This document shows positions 26,851 through 35,233 of a stretch of 64,000 bases of DNA, one piece after another. The stretch comes from Lysobacter sp. cf310 (GTDB taxonomy: Bacteria > Pseudomonadota > Gammaproteobacteria > Xanthomonadales > Xanthomonadaceae). The notes under the pieces are model-generated. The model was not told where the DNA came from and did not search any database. It saw only the letters and a list, made by a program, of their open reading frames with translations. Numbering within the stretch: the first letter of the stretch is position 1; each line of letters begins with the position of its first letter. The position numbers and the translations under genes were made by a program. The stretch spans positions 1,228,368 through 1,292,367 of the forward strand of contig NZ_FOSS01000001.1 of NCBI RefSeq assembly GCF_900114355.1. Direction: 5' to 3'.

Positions 26851-27183
26851 ATGACGCGCGCGGCGATGCTGGCCTGGGCGCTGCTGGTCGGCGCCGGGCT
26901 GCTCGAGATCGTCTGGGCGATCGCGCTCAAGCAAAGCGAAGGCTTCGCGCGTCTATGGCCCAGCGTGATCGGCCTGACGTCCGCGGTCGCGAGCTTCGCG
27001 ATGCTGGCACTGGCCCTGAAGTGGCTGCCGGTGGGTACCGCCTACGCGGTCTGGGTCGGCATCGGCACGGTCGGCGTGGCGATCGCGGGGATCGTCGCCT
27101 TCGGCGAACCCGCGACCGCGGCGCGGCTGCTGTGCCTGGCGCTGATCGTGGGCGGGGTGATCGGTTTGAAGCTGGTGGGCTGA
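26851..27183 (+). CDS. Small multidrug resistance (SMR) transporter, Gdx/SugE subtype
   Basis: A 110-residue protein with four membrane helices. The first carries the essential SMR glutamate (LLEIVWAIALK). WPSVIG and SFAMLALALKWLPVGTAYAVWVGIGTVG match the SugE/Gdx subtype, whose members export guanidinium or quaternary ammonium compounds. SMR proteins work as dual-topology dimers; a single gene here fits a homodimer. No guanidine riboswitch fits in the 7-bp gap to the SDR gene. The start may be ATG 26851 or the Met at codon 6. Confidence 0.9.
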   Translation: MTRAAMLAWALLVGAGLLEIVWAIALKQSEGFARLWPSVIGLTSAVASFAMLALALKWLPVGTAYAVWVGIGTVGVAIAGIVAFGEPATAARLLCLALIVGGVIGLKLVG

Positions 27184-27224
27184 GGACGGGTTCGTCCGCG
27201 GCCTGCGGCGAATCCGCCCTCGGC

Positions 27225-27436
27225 CTACAGAAAGATCAACAGCAGGACGAAGCCGATCGCCAGCACCGCAAGCAGCGCAGCAACCAAAGAAAGCCCAGTC
27301 CGCCGCCGCAGTCGCGGCAGTAATCGCGCGGCGACGGCGCGGGTATCCAGAACCAGACCAGGCCCAGCAACAGCGAACGCCAGCCGGAGCCTTCGATCAT
27401 CGCGGGGCGCTCCCCACAGTGCTTGCACAACGACAT
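27225..27436 (-). pseudogene. Small zinc-ribbon membrane protein, apparently frameshifted
   Basis: From ATG 27436 the frame gives MSLCKHCGERPAMIEG..., a hydrophobic stretch, then DYCRDCGGG: two CxxC pairs that could bind zinc. Past about 27297 this frame yields an odd Cys/Arg/Trp tail. The next frame from the same point gives a clean membrane helix (LSLVAALLAVLAIGFVLLLIFL) ending at 27225. One extra base in the run GGCGGCGGACTGGG would join the two halves. Either the gene is broken or the sequence lacks one base. The product is a guess: a small membrane protein with a zinc knuckle. Confidence 0.45.
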
Positions 27437-27476
27437 CGCCCGCCCTCGCCGCCCTAGCGGCTGTGTTCGAATCGAT

Positions 27477-28241
27477 TCAGACCTTGTAGCCGGTATGGAT
27501 CGCGACGATGCCCGCCGACAGGTTCTTGTAGTCGCAGCGCGCGAAACCGGCCTCGCCCATCATGCGCTTGAGCTCGTCCTGCGGCGGGTGCTTGCGGATG
27601 CTCTCGGCCAGGTACTGGTAACTGTCGCTGTCGTTGGCGAACAGCTTGCCCAGCTTGGGCAGGATGTTGAAGGAGTGGAAGTCGTAGATCGGCTTGAACC
27701 ACTCGGCCTTCACTTCCGAGAACTCCAGCACCCGGGCCTGGCCGCCGACCTTGAGCACGCGCTGCATCTCGCGCAGGGCGGCGTCCTTGTCGGTGACGTT
27801 GCGCAGGCCGAAGGCGATGGTGACCAGGTCGAAGCTGGCATCCGGGAACGGCAGCTTCTCGGCGTTCATCTGCACGTACTCGAAGCCGCCGACCTTGCCC
27901 ATGTCGGTCATGCGGTCGCGGCCCACGCGCAGCATGGCGCCGTTAATGTCGCCCAGCACGATGCTGCCGCTGTCGCCGACGCGGTCGCGCAGCAGCAGGG
28001 CGATGTCGCCGGTGCCGCCGGCCAGGTCGAGCACGCGGTCGCCGCGCTTGACCTGCGCGGTGGACACGAAGTAACGCTTCCAGACCCGATGCACGCCCAG
28101 GCTCATCAGGTCGTTCATCAGGTCGTACTTGCCGGCGACCGAGGAGAACACCTCGCCGACCAGCTTCTGCTTCTCGCCCTTGGGCACGTCGCGGAAACCG
28201 AAGTGGGTGGTGTCGTCGGGTTTTTGGGTCTGTTCGCTCAT
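27477..28241 (-). CDS. ubiE: Ubiquinone/menaquinone C-methyltransferase UbiE
   Basis: A 254-residue class I SAM-dependent methyltransferase that methylates the benzoquinol ring in ubiquinone synthesis (and demethylmenaquinol where present). Family signatures are THFGFRDVP, VFSSVAGKYDLMNDLMSLGVHRVWKR, the SAM loop LDLAGGTGD, and FGLRNVTDKDAALREMQRVLKVGG. The length matches the family. I start at ATG 28241 because the upstream open frame reads through a degenerate REP-like region. The gene stands alone on the minus strand. Confidence 0.96.
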   Translation of the reverse strand: MSEQTQKPDDTTHFGFRDVPKGEKQKLVGEVFSSVAGKYDLMNDLMSLGVHRVWKRYFVSTAQVKRGDRVLDLAGGTGDIALLLRDRVGDSGSIVLGDINGAMLRVGRDRMTDMGKVGGFEYVQMNAEKLPFPDASFDLVTIAFGLRNVTDKDAALREMQRVLKVGGQARVLEFSEVKAEWFKPIYDFHSFNILPKLGKLFANDSDSYQYLAESIRKHPPQDELKRMMGEAGFARCDYKNLSAGIVAIHTGYKV

Positions 28242-28447
28242 GGCCGGGATTATCGCATGGCGGTCGTGGGGCTTCCGGAAATGACGGCCCTGGCCGCAAC
28301 CGCTTGCGCTTCTGGCCCCTCTCCCGTGCACGGGCGCTTGCGGGCCACTGGCGCGCGCTGCACCGAGCGCCCGACCGCCATGCGGGCGGGCCGGGGCGTG
28401 GTTGGGTGAGGGCAGCGCAACCCCGCCCACTGCGGCATCATCCTGTA

Positions 28448-28924
28448 ATGACCCCCGCCCCTAGCCTGCGCTGGCAAGCCAAGCCCTACGCCGAGCTCGA
28501 ACGCGACGAGCTCTACGAGCTGCTGCGCCTGCGCGCGGAAGTGTTCGTGATCGAGCAGAACTGCGTGTATCTGGACCCGGACGGCAAGGACCGCCATCCC
28601 GAGGCCCTGCACCTGCTCGGGCGCGCGCCCGACGGCGCGCTCGCGGCTTATCTGCGGATCCTGCCGGCCGGGCTCAGCTACCCGCAGGTCAGTTTCGGAC
28701 GCGTGCTGACCGCGCCGGCGTTCCGCGGCCAGGGGCTGGGCGATCCCATGATCGAGGCCGCGCTGGCCGCGATCGAGGCGCGCTGGCCCGGCGCCGACAT
28801 CCAGATCGGCGCCCAGGCCCACCTGCAGGGCTACTACGGCCGCCACGGCTTCGCGCCCTCGTCCGCGCCCTACGTCGAGGACGGCATCCCGCACATCGAC
28901 CTGCTGCGCCCCGGCCGCGCCTGA
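28448..28924 (+). CDS. GNAT acetyltransferase, ElaA type
   Basis: A 158-residue GNAT-fold protein close to E. coli ElaA. Conserved elements are LYELLRLRAEVFVIEQNCVY near the N-terminus, RVLTAPAFRGQGLGDPMI (the acetyl-CoA pyrophosphate loop, R/Q-x-x-G-x-G/A) and GYYGRHGFAP. The substrate is unknown. The start ATG lies 8 bp after a degenerate REP-like stretch with no obvious ribosome binding site. It diverges from ubiE. Confidence 0.88.
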   Translation: MTPAPSLRWQAKPYAELERDELYELLRLRAEVFVIEQNCVYLDPDGKDRHPEALHLLGRAPDGALAAYLRILPAGLSYPQVSFGRVLTAPAFRGQGLGDPMIEAALAAIEARWPGADIQIGAQAHLQGYYGRHGFAPSSAPYVEDGIPHIDLLRPGRA

Positions 28925-29038
28925 ATCCGGCGCGGGCGACCGATTCGGCCGTCCGGGACGTACGAATCCGCCGGCTCGGACGACCCGCGGCGGCGCCAAA
29001 GCCACGCTGCAGCCTCCTGAATCCTGTGGAGGTGGCTT

Positions 29039-29695
29039 ATGTCGGCTGGGACGGTCTGGTTGCGTCGGATGGCGGCGCTGATCTTCGGCCTGGGCTGTCT
29101 GGCGGTGGCGCTGTACGCCTTCACCTTCTTCTCGCGCGACAGCAACATCGGCAACCCCTTCGATGCGCGCTTCGCGGTCTCCGGCTGGGACGTGCCCGGG
29201 CATATCTTCGGCGCCGGACTGGCCCTGCTGCTGGCGCCGCTGCAGTTGCTGGGCGGGATCCGCCGGCGCTGGCCGCGCCTGCACCGGCTCGGCGGCGGCG
29301 TCTACGCCGGCGCGATCCTGCTCGCCGCGATCTCGGCGCTGTCGCTGGCGCGCCATTCCCAGGGCGGCGCGGCCAGCGGCGCGGGCTTCGCGCTGCTGGC
29401 GGTGGTCTGGGTGGCCTGCACCGCGGTCGGCATCCGCTACGCCATCGCCCGCGACTTCGAACGCCACCGCCGCTGGATGTCGCGCAGCGTGGCCCTGACC
29501 GCCTCGGCGGTGACCCTGCGGATCATGCTCGGGGTCGGCGCGGGCGCGATGCAGTGGCCGTTCCTGCCGGTCTACATCACCGCGGCCTGGGCCTGCTGGA
29601 CCCTCAACCTGGCGATCTGCGAGCTGCTGCTGCGCTGGCCGTCGATACGCGCGCGGCTGGGCACGCGCCGCGCCTACTCAACCGGCGTCGCGTGA
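29039..29695 (+). CDS. DUF2306 integral membrane protein
   Basis: A 218-residue protein with about six membrane segments. GGAGGTGG precedes the ATG at good spacing. The pairs HRLGGGVYAG and HRRWMSRS are the histidine-bearing motifs typical of DUF2306 proteins, which are suspected to bind heme or a similar cofactor in the membrane. No function is established. Its 3' end overlaps the convergent AraC-family gene by 22 bp. Confidence 0.82.
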   Translation: MSAGTVWLRRMAALIFGLGCLAVALYAFTFFSRDSNIGNPFDARFAVSGWDVPGHIFGAGLALLLAPLQLLGGIRRRWPRLHRLGGGVYAGAILLAAISALSLARHSQGGAASGAGFALLAVVWVACTAVGIRYAIARDFERHRRWMSRSVALTASAVTLRIMLGVGAGAMQWPFLPVYITAAWACWTLNLAICELLLRWPSIRARLGTRRAYSTGVA

Positions 29696-30783
29696 TGCTG
29701 GCGGTAGGCGCTGGGCGTCTGGCCGAGCTGGCGCTTGAAGGCGGCATTGAAGGTGGACTTGGAGGTGTAGCCGCAGGCGTAGGCGATGTCGAGGATGGTG
29801 CGCGCATCGCCGGGATCGGCCAGGCAGGCGCGCGCGGCTTCAACGCGCTGGCGGTTGATGTAGTCCCAGAAGTGGCCCTCGAAGCGGCGGTTGATCACCG
29901 CCGACACCAGGTATTCCGGATAGCCGCTGCGCTTGGCCAGATGGCCGATGGTCAGCGCGGGCTCGCGGTAGAGCTGCTCCTGCGCCATCAGCTGGGCCAG
30001 CCGCGCCTCGACCGCGGGGAAGCGCGGATCGTCGGCGGCCGGCGCCTCGATCTTCGCGGTGTCGACGGATTCGGGCGCAGGCTCGGCCGCCACCGCGACC
30101 TGGCGCAGGCTCAGATAACCGACCACGAACACCCAGGCCACCACCGCGCCGTAGATCAGCGGGTAGTCGATCCAGGGAATGCGCGCGAGCCACTGCACCA
30201 CCGCGATGCACCAGATCACGATCTGCGAAAGCGCCATCGCGTCGATCCAGTGCAGCGACATGCGGTCGGCATCCGAACGCCGTTGCAGCAGGCCGCGCCG
30301 ATAGCGGCGCACGCGCACCAGGCCGGCGATCACATAGCTCAGGCTGTAAACGAACAAGCCGATGTCCAGCCAGGGCCGACCGGGCCAGTAACCGCCTGCG
30401 CGCAGATGCTCGAAGAACGCGCGCTGCTGCGCGACGTCGAACAGGAATACGCCGAGATTGGGCAACAGCGACAGCACGAAGCCGGCCAGGTGCACGAGGT
30501 CGCGGCGATCCAGACCGCGCGCCTCGGTCAACGCACGCACATAGAGATAGAACAGGCTGCCGTACAGGAACGGGAACAAGCCGACCAGGCGGTAGGCCTT
30601 CAGCAGCTCCGGCGCGGGGCCGTGGAAATAGACCGCCTTCACCGCCAGATCGATGCCGATCAGCGCCACCCAGCCGGCCAGCACCCGATTGGCCTGCGCG
30701 TTCACCGGCCGCCGCCACAGGGCCAGCGCCAGCAGTGCGGCCTGGCCGGCGCCGATCGCGAATACGAGGCTCCAGAAGATCAT
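29674..30783 (-). CDS. AraC-family transcriptional regulator with N-terminal membrane domain
   Basis: A 369-residue membrane-integrated regulator. The first ~230 residues form about seven hydrophobic helices. After a linker, an AraC double helix-turn-helix follows (LTIGHLAKRSGYPEYLVSAVINRRFEGHFWDYIN and then ARTILDIAYACGYTSKSTFNAAFKRQLGQTPSAYR). Such proteins probably sense a membrane or extracellular signal and bind DNA while anchored. The target is unknown. The neighbouring DUF2306 gene, which it overlaps tail to tail, is one candidate partner. Confidence 0.9.
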   Translation of the reverse strand: MIFWSLVFAIGAGQAALLALALWRRPVNAQANRVLAGWVALIGIDLAVKAVYFHGPAPELLKAYRLVGLFPFLYGSLFYLYVRALTEARGLDRRDLVHLAGFVLSLLPNLGVFLFDVAQQRAFFEHLRAGGYWPGRPWLDIGLFVYSLSYVIAGLVRVRRYRRGLLQRRSDADRMSLHWIDAMALSQIVIWCIAVVQWLARIPWIDYPLIYGAVVAWVFVVGYLSLRQVAVAAEPAPESVDTAKIEAPAADDPRFPAVEARLAQLMAQEQLYREPALTIGHLAKRSGYPEYLVSAVINRRFEGHFWDYINRQRVEAARACLADPGDARTILDIAYACGYTSKSTFNAAFKRQLGQTPSAYRQHHATPVE

Positions 30784-30892
30784 GCGGCGCGGATCGGGGG
30801 TGGCGGCGGAGGCGCCGATTATGCCCGCCCCGCGCCTCTCGACCGCATCGGGCCGGCGCGCCAGACTGCGCGTCTGTCTTCAGGAGTTCCGC

Positions 30893-31348
30893 ATGATCGC
30901 CACCCCCGACTACCGCGCCCTGCTCGCCACCGCCGTCGCCGAAGCCCGCCAGGGCCTGGCCGAAGGCGGCATTCCGATCGGCGCGGCGCTGTACCACAAC
31001 GACGGCCGCCTGCTCGGCTGCGGCCACAACCGCCGCATCCAGGAAGGCGACCCGTCCGTGCACGGCGAGACCGACGCCTTCCGCAAGGCCGGCCGCCAGC
31101 GCCGTTACCGCGACACCATCATGGTCACCACGCTGGCGCCGTGCTGGTACTGCAGCGGCCTGGTGCGGCAGTTCAACATCGGCACGGTGGTGGTCGGCGA
31201 ATCGGTCAACTTCCAGGGCGGCGTCGACTGGCTGCGCGAGAGCGGTGTGGAAGTGATCGACCTCAACGACGGCGAGTGCATCGACCTGCTCGGCGGTTAC
31301 ATCGCCGCGCATCCGGAGGTCTGGAACGAAGACATCGGCGAAGACTGA
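30893..31348 (+). CDS. Cytosine deaminase of the yeast (CDA-superfamily) type
   Basis: A 151-residue zinc deaminase. CAGGAG lies 7 nt before ATG 30893. The zinc site is HGE (His57, Glu59 as proton shuttle) and PCWYC (Cys84, Cys87). The rest follows yeast Fcy1 closely: EGGIPIGAALYHNDG, GHNRRIQEG, VVGESVNFQGG and the C-terminal W(N/F)EDIGED. That tail closes the active site in the yeast enzyme. Most bacteria use the unrelated CodA amidohydrolase, so this form is notable. Likely reaction: cytosine to uracil in pyrimidine salvage; other amino-heterocycles are possible. Confidence 0.85.
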   Translation: MIATPDYRALLATAVAEARQGLAEGGIPIGAALYHNDGRLLGCGHNRRIQEGDPSVHGETDAFRKAGRQRRYRDTIMVTTLAPCWYCSGLVRQFNIGTVVVGESVNFQGGVDWLRESGVEVIDLNDGECIDLLGGYIAAHPEVWNEDIGED

Positions 31349-31506
31349 ACGCGCTGCGCGAGCGCGACGCCTGTGCGCGTCGCGCTCGCGTATCGAAGCG
31401 ACTTGAGACCGCGATCCACCGTCATGCGACGGTGCTACCCTTGGCCGTGCAGGGGTGATCAATGGAATGGCGCGTCCATCCATGCAGCGGTACTCAAGGA
31501 GATTGA

Positions 31507-32745
31507 ATGAACGTAATGCGTAAGCGCGCGCTGATCTTCGGCGCCATCGCCGCCGCCGGTCTGTGCGCGGCCCCGGCCTGGGCCGGCAGTTATCAGTGCG
31601 ACAACGACCGCTCCGCCGGCCAATACCCCAATTGCAGCAACATGGGCGGCCACAACTACGTCTACCGCAGCGGCCAGGCCGGCGACTGGAACGGCGACGA
31701 TCGGCTCAACTCCACCAACAGCGGCTGGTACGGCTACTTCTTCCCCGGCACCGACCGCTATTACAGCTTCTACGCCTGGCTCAACAACGCCGCCTTCACC
31801 GACGCCTACGCGCGCTACAACGTGATCAACACCGCCAACGGCTCGCAGCAGACCGCGGCCATCAACCAGAACACGGCGCCCGGTGGTTGGAATTACGTCG
31901 GCTACGGCTACGGCTATTTGTTCACCGTCACCCCCAGCGGCAACGGCCGCAACGGCGCCGACATCGTGCAGCTGTATTTCAACGGCCTGGCCGCGGCCGA
32001 TGCCGCTCCGCGCGTGACCGAAGCCGATCGCGATCTGAGCGGCCGCTGCGCCGCGGTGGCGCCGCAGGACGCGCGCGTCGCCGCCTTGCAGCAGCGCATG
32101 CTCGACGCCGTCGACCGCTACCGCGACGCGGCCGGCTCGGTGGACGTGCGCTTCGGCAACAACGGCCAGGACGAAGCGATCGATTTCGAGGTCTCGCAAT
32201 CCGCGCGCACCAGCTTCGTGCGCATCGCGCGCGACCGCGGCCGCGTCGAAGAGCATGTGAGCCGCGCCGGCACCACCCTCAGCCTGTATCCGCAGACCGC
32301 GTCCTACCGCGAGACCCGCGCCCTGGACGCGCCCGCGCCCGGCGGCGCGCGCCAGTACCGCAACGCGCGCTGCGAGCCGGTGTTCGTGCACCGCCCGGAT
32401 CCGGCCGGCGCGGTCGGCGCCGACGCGGTGCTGTCGCCGCAGAACTACGCGTTCTGGCTGTCCACCGAGGACGTGCGCATCGCCGGCCACCAACGCCTGC
32501 TCGGCCGCGATGCGACCGTGGTCGCCGGCAAGCACGGCGACTACCTGGGCCGCAAACTCGGCGCCGATCGCTTCCGCATGTGGGTCGACAGCGATACCGG
32601 CGTGCTGCTGAAGCTGGTCGGCAGCGACCGCCAGGGCAAGCCGGCGTACTCGATCGTGGTGCGCGACCTGCGCCTGGACAGCGGCCTCAAGCTCAAGCCC
32701 TCGCTGGCCGCGCCGCAAGGCTGGACCCGGATCGCGGAAGACTGA
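31507..32745 (+). CDS. Secreted protein with a LolA/RseB-like C-terminal half
   Basis: A 412-residue exported protein with a clear Sec signal (ALIFGAIAAAGLCAAPAWA). The first ~170 mature residues are Asn/Tyr/Gly-rich (SYQCDNDRS, GYGYGYLF) and match no family I know. The C-terminal half (from about residue 195) reads like the half-barrel of RseB/MucB or LolA-type proteins: repeated long strands, then RDATVVAGKHGDYLGRKLGADRFRMWVDSDTGVLLKL. That pattern usually binds lipid or acyl chains. No other envelope stress gene is adjacent. Function unknown. Confidence 0.75.
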   Translation: MNVMRKRALIFGAIAAAGLCAAPAWAGSYQCDNDRSAGQYPNCSNMGGHNYVYRSGQAGDWNGDDRLNSTNSGWYGYFFPGTDRYYSFYAWLNNAAFTDAYARYNVINTANGSQQTAAINQNTAPGGWNYVGYGYGYLFTVTPSGNGRNGADIVQLYFNGLAAADAAPRVTEADRDLSGRCAAVAPQDARVAALQQRMLDAVDRYRDAAGSVDVRFGNNGQDEAIDFEVSQSARTSFVRIARDRGRVEEHVSRAGTTLSLYPQTASYRETRALDAPAPGGARQYRNARCEPVFVHRPDPAGAVGADAVLSPQNYAFWLSTEDVRIAGHQRLLGRDATVVAGKHGDYLGRKLGADRFRMWVDSDTGVLLKLVGSDRQGKPAYSIVVRDLRLDSGLKLKPSLAAPQGWTRIAED

Positions 32746-32752
32746 TCGCCGT

Positions 32753-32782
32753 GCGGCACGCGGGCACCCGCCCGCGTGCCGC
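32753..32782. terminator. Perfect 13-bp hairpin between convergent genes
   Basis: GCGGCACGCGGGC-ACCC-GCCCGCGTGCCGC sits exactly between the secreted-protein gene (ends 32745, plus) and the DUF2269 gene (ends 32782, minus). The position argues for a bidirectional terminator. Confidence 0.75.
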
Positions 32783-33252
32783 TACACCGGCTTGAGCACC
32801 ATCAGCCAGAAGATCGCGAGCACGCTGAGGAAGGCCGGCCAACCCAGCCAGAACCACCAGCGCATGGTGCGGTAGTAGGCCGCCGGCAAGGGCGTGCCGT
32901 CGCGCGCCGCGACCCGCGCCAGATCGCGCGCGCGCAACTGCAGCCACAACACCGGCAGCCAGCAGGCGCCGATCACGAAGAACAGCATCAGCGCCGTCTT
33001 CAGCCAGAACAGCTCGAACGGCAGACCCAGCCTGTAGGCCAGCCACAGACCGCTGAAAAACTGCACGACCACCGCCGGTGCGGTGAAACAGGCGTCGGCG
33101 ATCACCACGGTGCGCGCGGTCTCCGCGATCACGCGTGCGTCGCCGCGCCGGTGCGCAAGCCAGAAGAAGAAGGCGATGCCCAGGCCGGTGCCGAACAGCA
33201 GCGTCGAGGACAGGATGTGCAGCCACTTCACCCACAGATAGGCCATGCTCAT
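32782..33252 (-). CDS. DUF2269-family membrane protein
   Basis: A 156-residue protein with four membrane helices and the family start YLWVKWLHILSSTLLFGTGLG. Such proteins are often encoded beside NAD(P)-binding sugar-epimerase-like proteins. The ATG at 33252 overlaps the upstream stop codon as ATGA; a second Met two codons later is an alternative. A conserved His in the first helix could bind a cofactor, but no function is known. Confidence 0.85.
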   Translation of the reverse strand: MSMAYLWVKWLHILSSTLLFGTGLGIAFFFWLAHRRGDARVIAETARTVVIADACFTAPAVVVQFFSGLWLAYRLGLPFELFWLKTALMLFFVIGACWLPVLWLQLRARDLARVAARDGTPLPAAYYRTMRWWFWLGWPAFLSVLAIFWLMVLKPV

Positions 33253-34559
33253 CTCCGCTCCGCCAGCACCCAGGCCACCGCCAGCGCCGGCAGCACCAGC
33301 AGATTCTTGGCCAGTCCGCCCAGCGGGTCCAGCCACAGTCCCGGCAAGGCCAAGCCGAACGCCAGGGTGTAGGCGGCCACGCTGAGCCCCATCAGGCCCA
33401 GGGCCCAACGCGGTCGCCGGCCGCTCGCGAGCCAAACGGCCAGCACCAGATCCAGCGTCGCGGTGATGCGCGCCAGCGCGACCGGTGTCAGGTGCTGCAG
33501 GACCGAGCCGGACGCGAGCGCGTCGATATCCGCCGCCGGCGCGACCCATCCGGCCCAGGCCGACAGCAGCCACAGCGCGACAATGGCCACGTGCAAGGTC
33601 GGCGCGAGGAAATACAGCTGCGCCTGCCAACGGTCCTGGACCTGGCTGGGGTGCGCGGCCAGCACCTCGGACAGGGCGCGCGGGGCGAAGCCGAAGGTCT
33701 CGCGCAGCCGCGCGGACGCCTGCGGCGCGGTCACGTTGCCGCGCCGGAGCATGCGCCACATGGTCTCGCCGACCGGACCGCGTCCCAGCCATTCGCCGAT
33801 CCGCACCTGCAGCGAGACCAGCGCCTGCGGTACCTGCCAGACGCGCTGACCGTCGATACGCAACCAGCGCCGCCACTGGCGCTGGTAGTCGCGCAGGCTG
33901 GTCGGCTGCGGGCCGCCGACTTCGTATACACCGCGCGTGCCTGCGTCGAGCGCACGCGCGACCAGCTCGCCCAGGTCCTCGGCCGCGAGCGGCTGGATCG
34001 GCCAACGACCGTCGCCCGGCAACAGCTGCGCGCCAGGGAATGCGGCCAGGGCGCGCAGCAGCGAGGTGCCGCCATACGAACCAGAGGTGGCATAGACCAC
34101 CGACGGGCGCAGCACGATCGCGTCCAGCGGCAGGGCCAGCAACGCTTCGTCGAAACGATGTTTGGAGGCGATGAACTCGCCGTCCTCGGGCCGGCCCAGC
34201 GCCGACACCTGCACGTAGCGCGCGACGCCAACGCTTACGCAGGCGCGCGCGAGCGCGAGCGGCGCGTCGATGTGGATGCGGTCGAAACGCTGGCGGCCGC
34301 CTTCGCGCAGGATGCCCGAGGCATTGACCACCGCGTCCACACCGGCCAGCAGCGGCCGCCAGTCTTGCTCGCGGGTCAGCTGGGTGAGGTCGCAGTAGCG
34401 CTCGTCCTCGCTCAGGACGCCGCCGCGGCGTACGCCGCGCAGCACGCGCCAGCCCGAACCGCGCAGGGCCGCGAGGATGTAGCCGGCGAGGAAGCCGTCG
34501 GCGCCGATCACCAGAACGGTGCGGGCGGGCGATGGCGCGGATGAGATCGGTGCGGACAT
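33249..34559 (-). CDS. NAD(P)-binding epimerase-like domain fused to a DoxX-like membrane domain
   Basis: A 436-residue two-part protein. Residues 1-300 form an atypical short-chain/NmrA-like Rossmann domain: VLVIGADGFLAGYILAAL is the dinucleotide loop, then VNASGILREGG and VQVSALG. The final ~130 residues hold about four membrane helices of the DoxX-like type. Fusions of this kind occur with DUF2269 proteins, and here the DUF2269 gene is translationally coupled downstream. Role unknown; a membrane redox or quinone-linked activity is one guess. ATG 34559 starts just before the Rossmann strand. Confidence 0.85.
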   Translation of the reverse strand: MSAPISSAPSPARTVLVIGADGFLAGYILAALRGSGWRVLRGVRRGGVLSEDERYCDLTQLTREQDWRPLLAGVDAVVNASGILREGGRQRFDRIHIDAPLALARACVSVGVARYVQVSALGRPEDGEFIASKHRFDEALLALPLDAIVLRPSVVYATSGSYGGTSLLRALAAFPGAQLLPGDGRWPIQPLAAEDLGELVARALDAGTRGVYEVGGPQPTSLRDYQRQWRRWLRIDGQRVWQVPQALVSLQVRIGEWLGRGPVGETMWRMLRRGNVTAPQASARLRETFGFAPRALSEVLAAHPSQVQDRWQAQLYFLAPTLHVAIVALWLLSAWAGWVAPAADIDALASGSVLQHLTPVALARITATLDLVLAVWLASGRRPRWALGLMGLSVAAYTLAFGLALPGLWLDPLGGLAKNLLVLPALAVAWVLAERR

Positions 34560-34636
34560 GCGCCACAGGCTAACCGAGCGTGGCCGCCCGCGGGCAAGCG
34601 TCCACCGCGTCGCCGAACGCGACGCGGTGGAACGAA

Positions 34637-35233
34637 TCAGGCCTCGGCGTCGTTCAACTGCGCCTGCAATTCGCGCAAGTAGGTCAGGCGGCTGCGCGCG
34701 CCGCGGTGCTTGTACCAGGAGGTCGCGGCCGAGAACAGCACGCCCAGGCCGCCGCCGATCGCGCCCCCGATCATGCCGCCGGTGTGCGTCGGGTTGGCGC
34801 TGTTCAGGCCGGTCAGCGCCACCGCGTAGACGCCCAACAACAGCAGCACGCCATACCAGGTGCCGTGGCGCCAGTAGCGCAGGCCGGCGTGCACCCGTCC
34901 GATCTCCAGCTCCAGCATCGCGGCCGCGTCCAGGCCGTCGTCGCGCAGTTGCCGGCGGCGCAGCCACAGCGACCACAGTTGGAAGCCGATCGAGGTCGGG
35001 ATCAGCAAGGCGAAGACCAGCATCATCGGATCGGACGCGTCGGTCTTGAGCATCAGCCAAGCCAGCGTGGCCAGGCTCGCGAGCGTGAGCGCGACCTCGC
35101 CCAGCAGGGCCCGGCGCAGGGCGCGCCCGCGCTTGCGGACCTCGGTGCGCAGGCGATCGACGTCGATCCCCGCGCTGGGCTGCGCGCGCCACTCGTCGCC
35201 CAGACTGCCCCAGTCGAAATTCGGGTCGCTCAT
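34637..35233 (-). CDS. Membrane protein coupled to ECF sigma factor (possible anti-sigma)
   Basis: A 198-residue protein with a soluble ~45-residue N-terminus (FDWGSLGDEWRAQP..., Arg-rich afterwards) and four hydrophobic segments, then a basic C-terminal tail. It overlaps the sigma factor stop codon as ATGA, the usual place for an anti-sigma factor. I see no zinc-binding HxxxCxxC motif, so if it is an anti-sigma it is not of the ZAS class. The glycine-rich GGMIGGAIGGGLGVLF helix is unusual. The anti-sigma role is inferred from position only. Confidence 0.75.
   Translation of the reverse strand: MSDPNFDWGSLGDEWRAQPSAGIDVDRLRTEVRKRGRALRRALLGEVALTLASLATLAWLMLKTDASDPMMLVFALLIPTSIGFQLWSLWLRRRQLRDDGLDAAAMLELEIGRVHAGLRYWRHGTWYGVLLLLGVYAVALTGLNSANPTHTGGMIGGAIGGGLGVLFSAATSWYKHRGARSRLTYLRELQAQLNDAEA

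Noticed and set aside
28311-28420. Further copy of the REP element between ubiE and the GNAT gene
   Set aside because: ctggcccctctcccg and gggtgaggg ends are recognisable but the interior is too degenerate to list as a feature.
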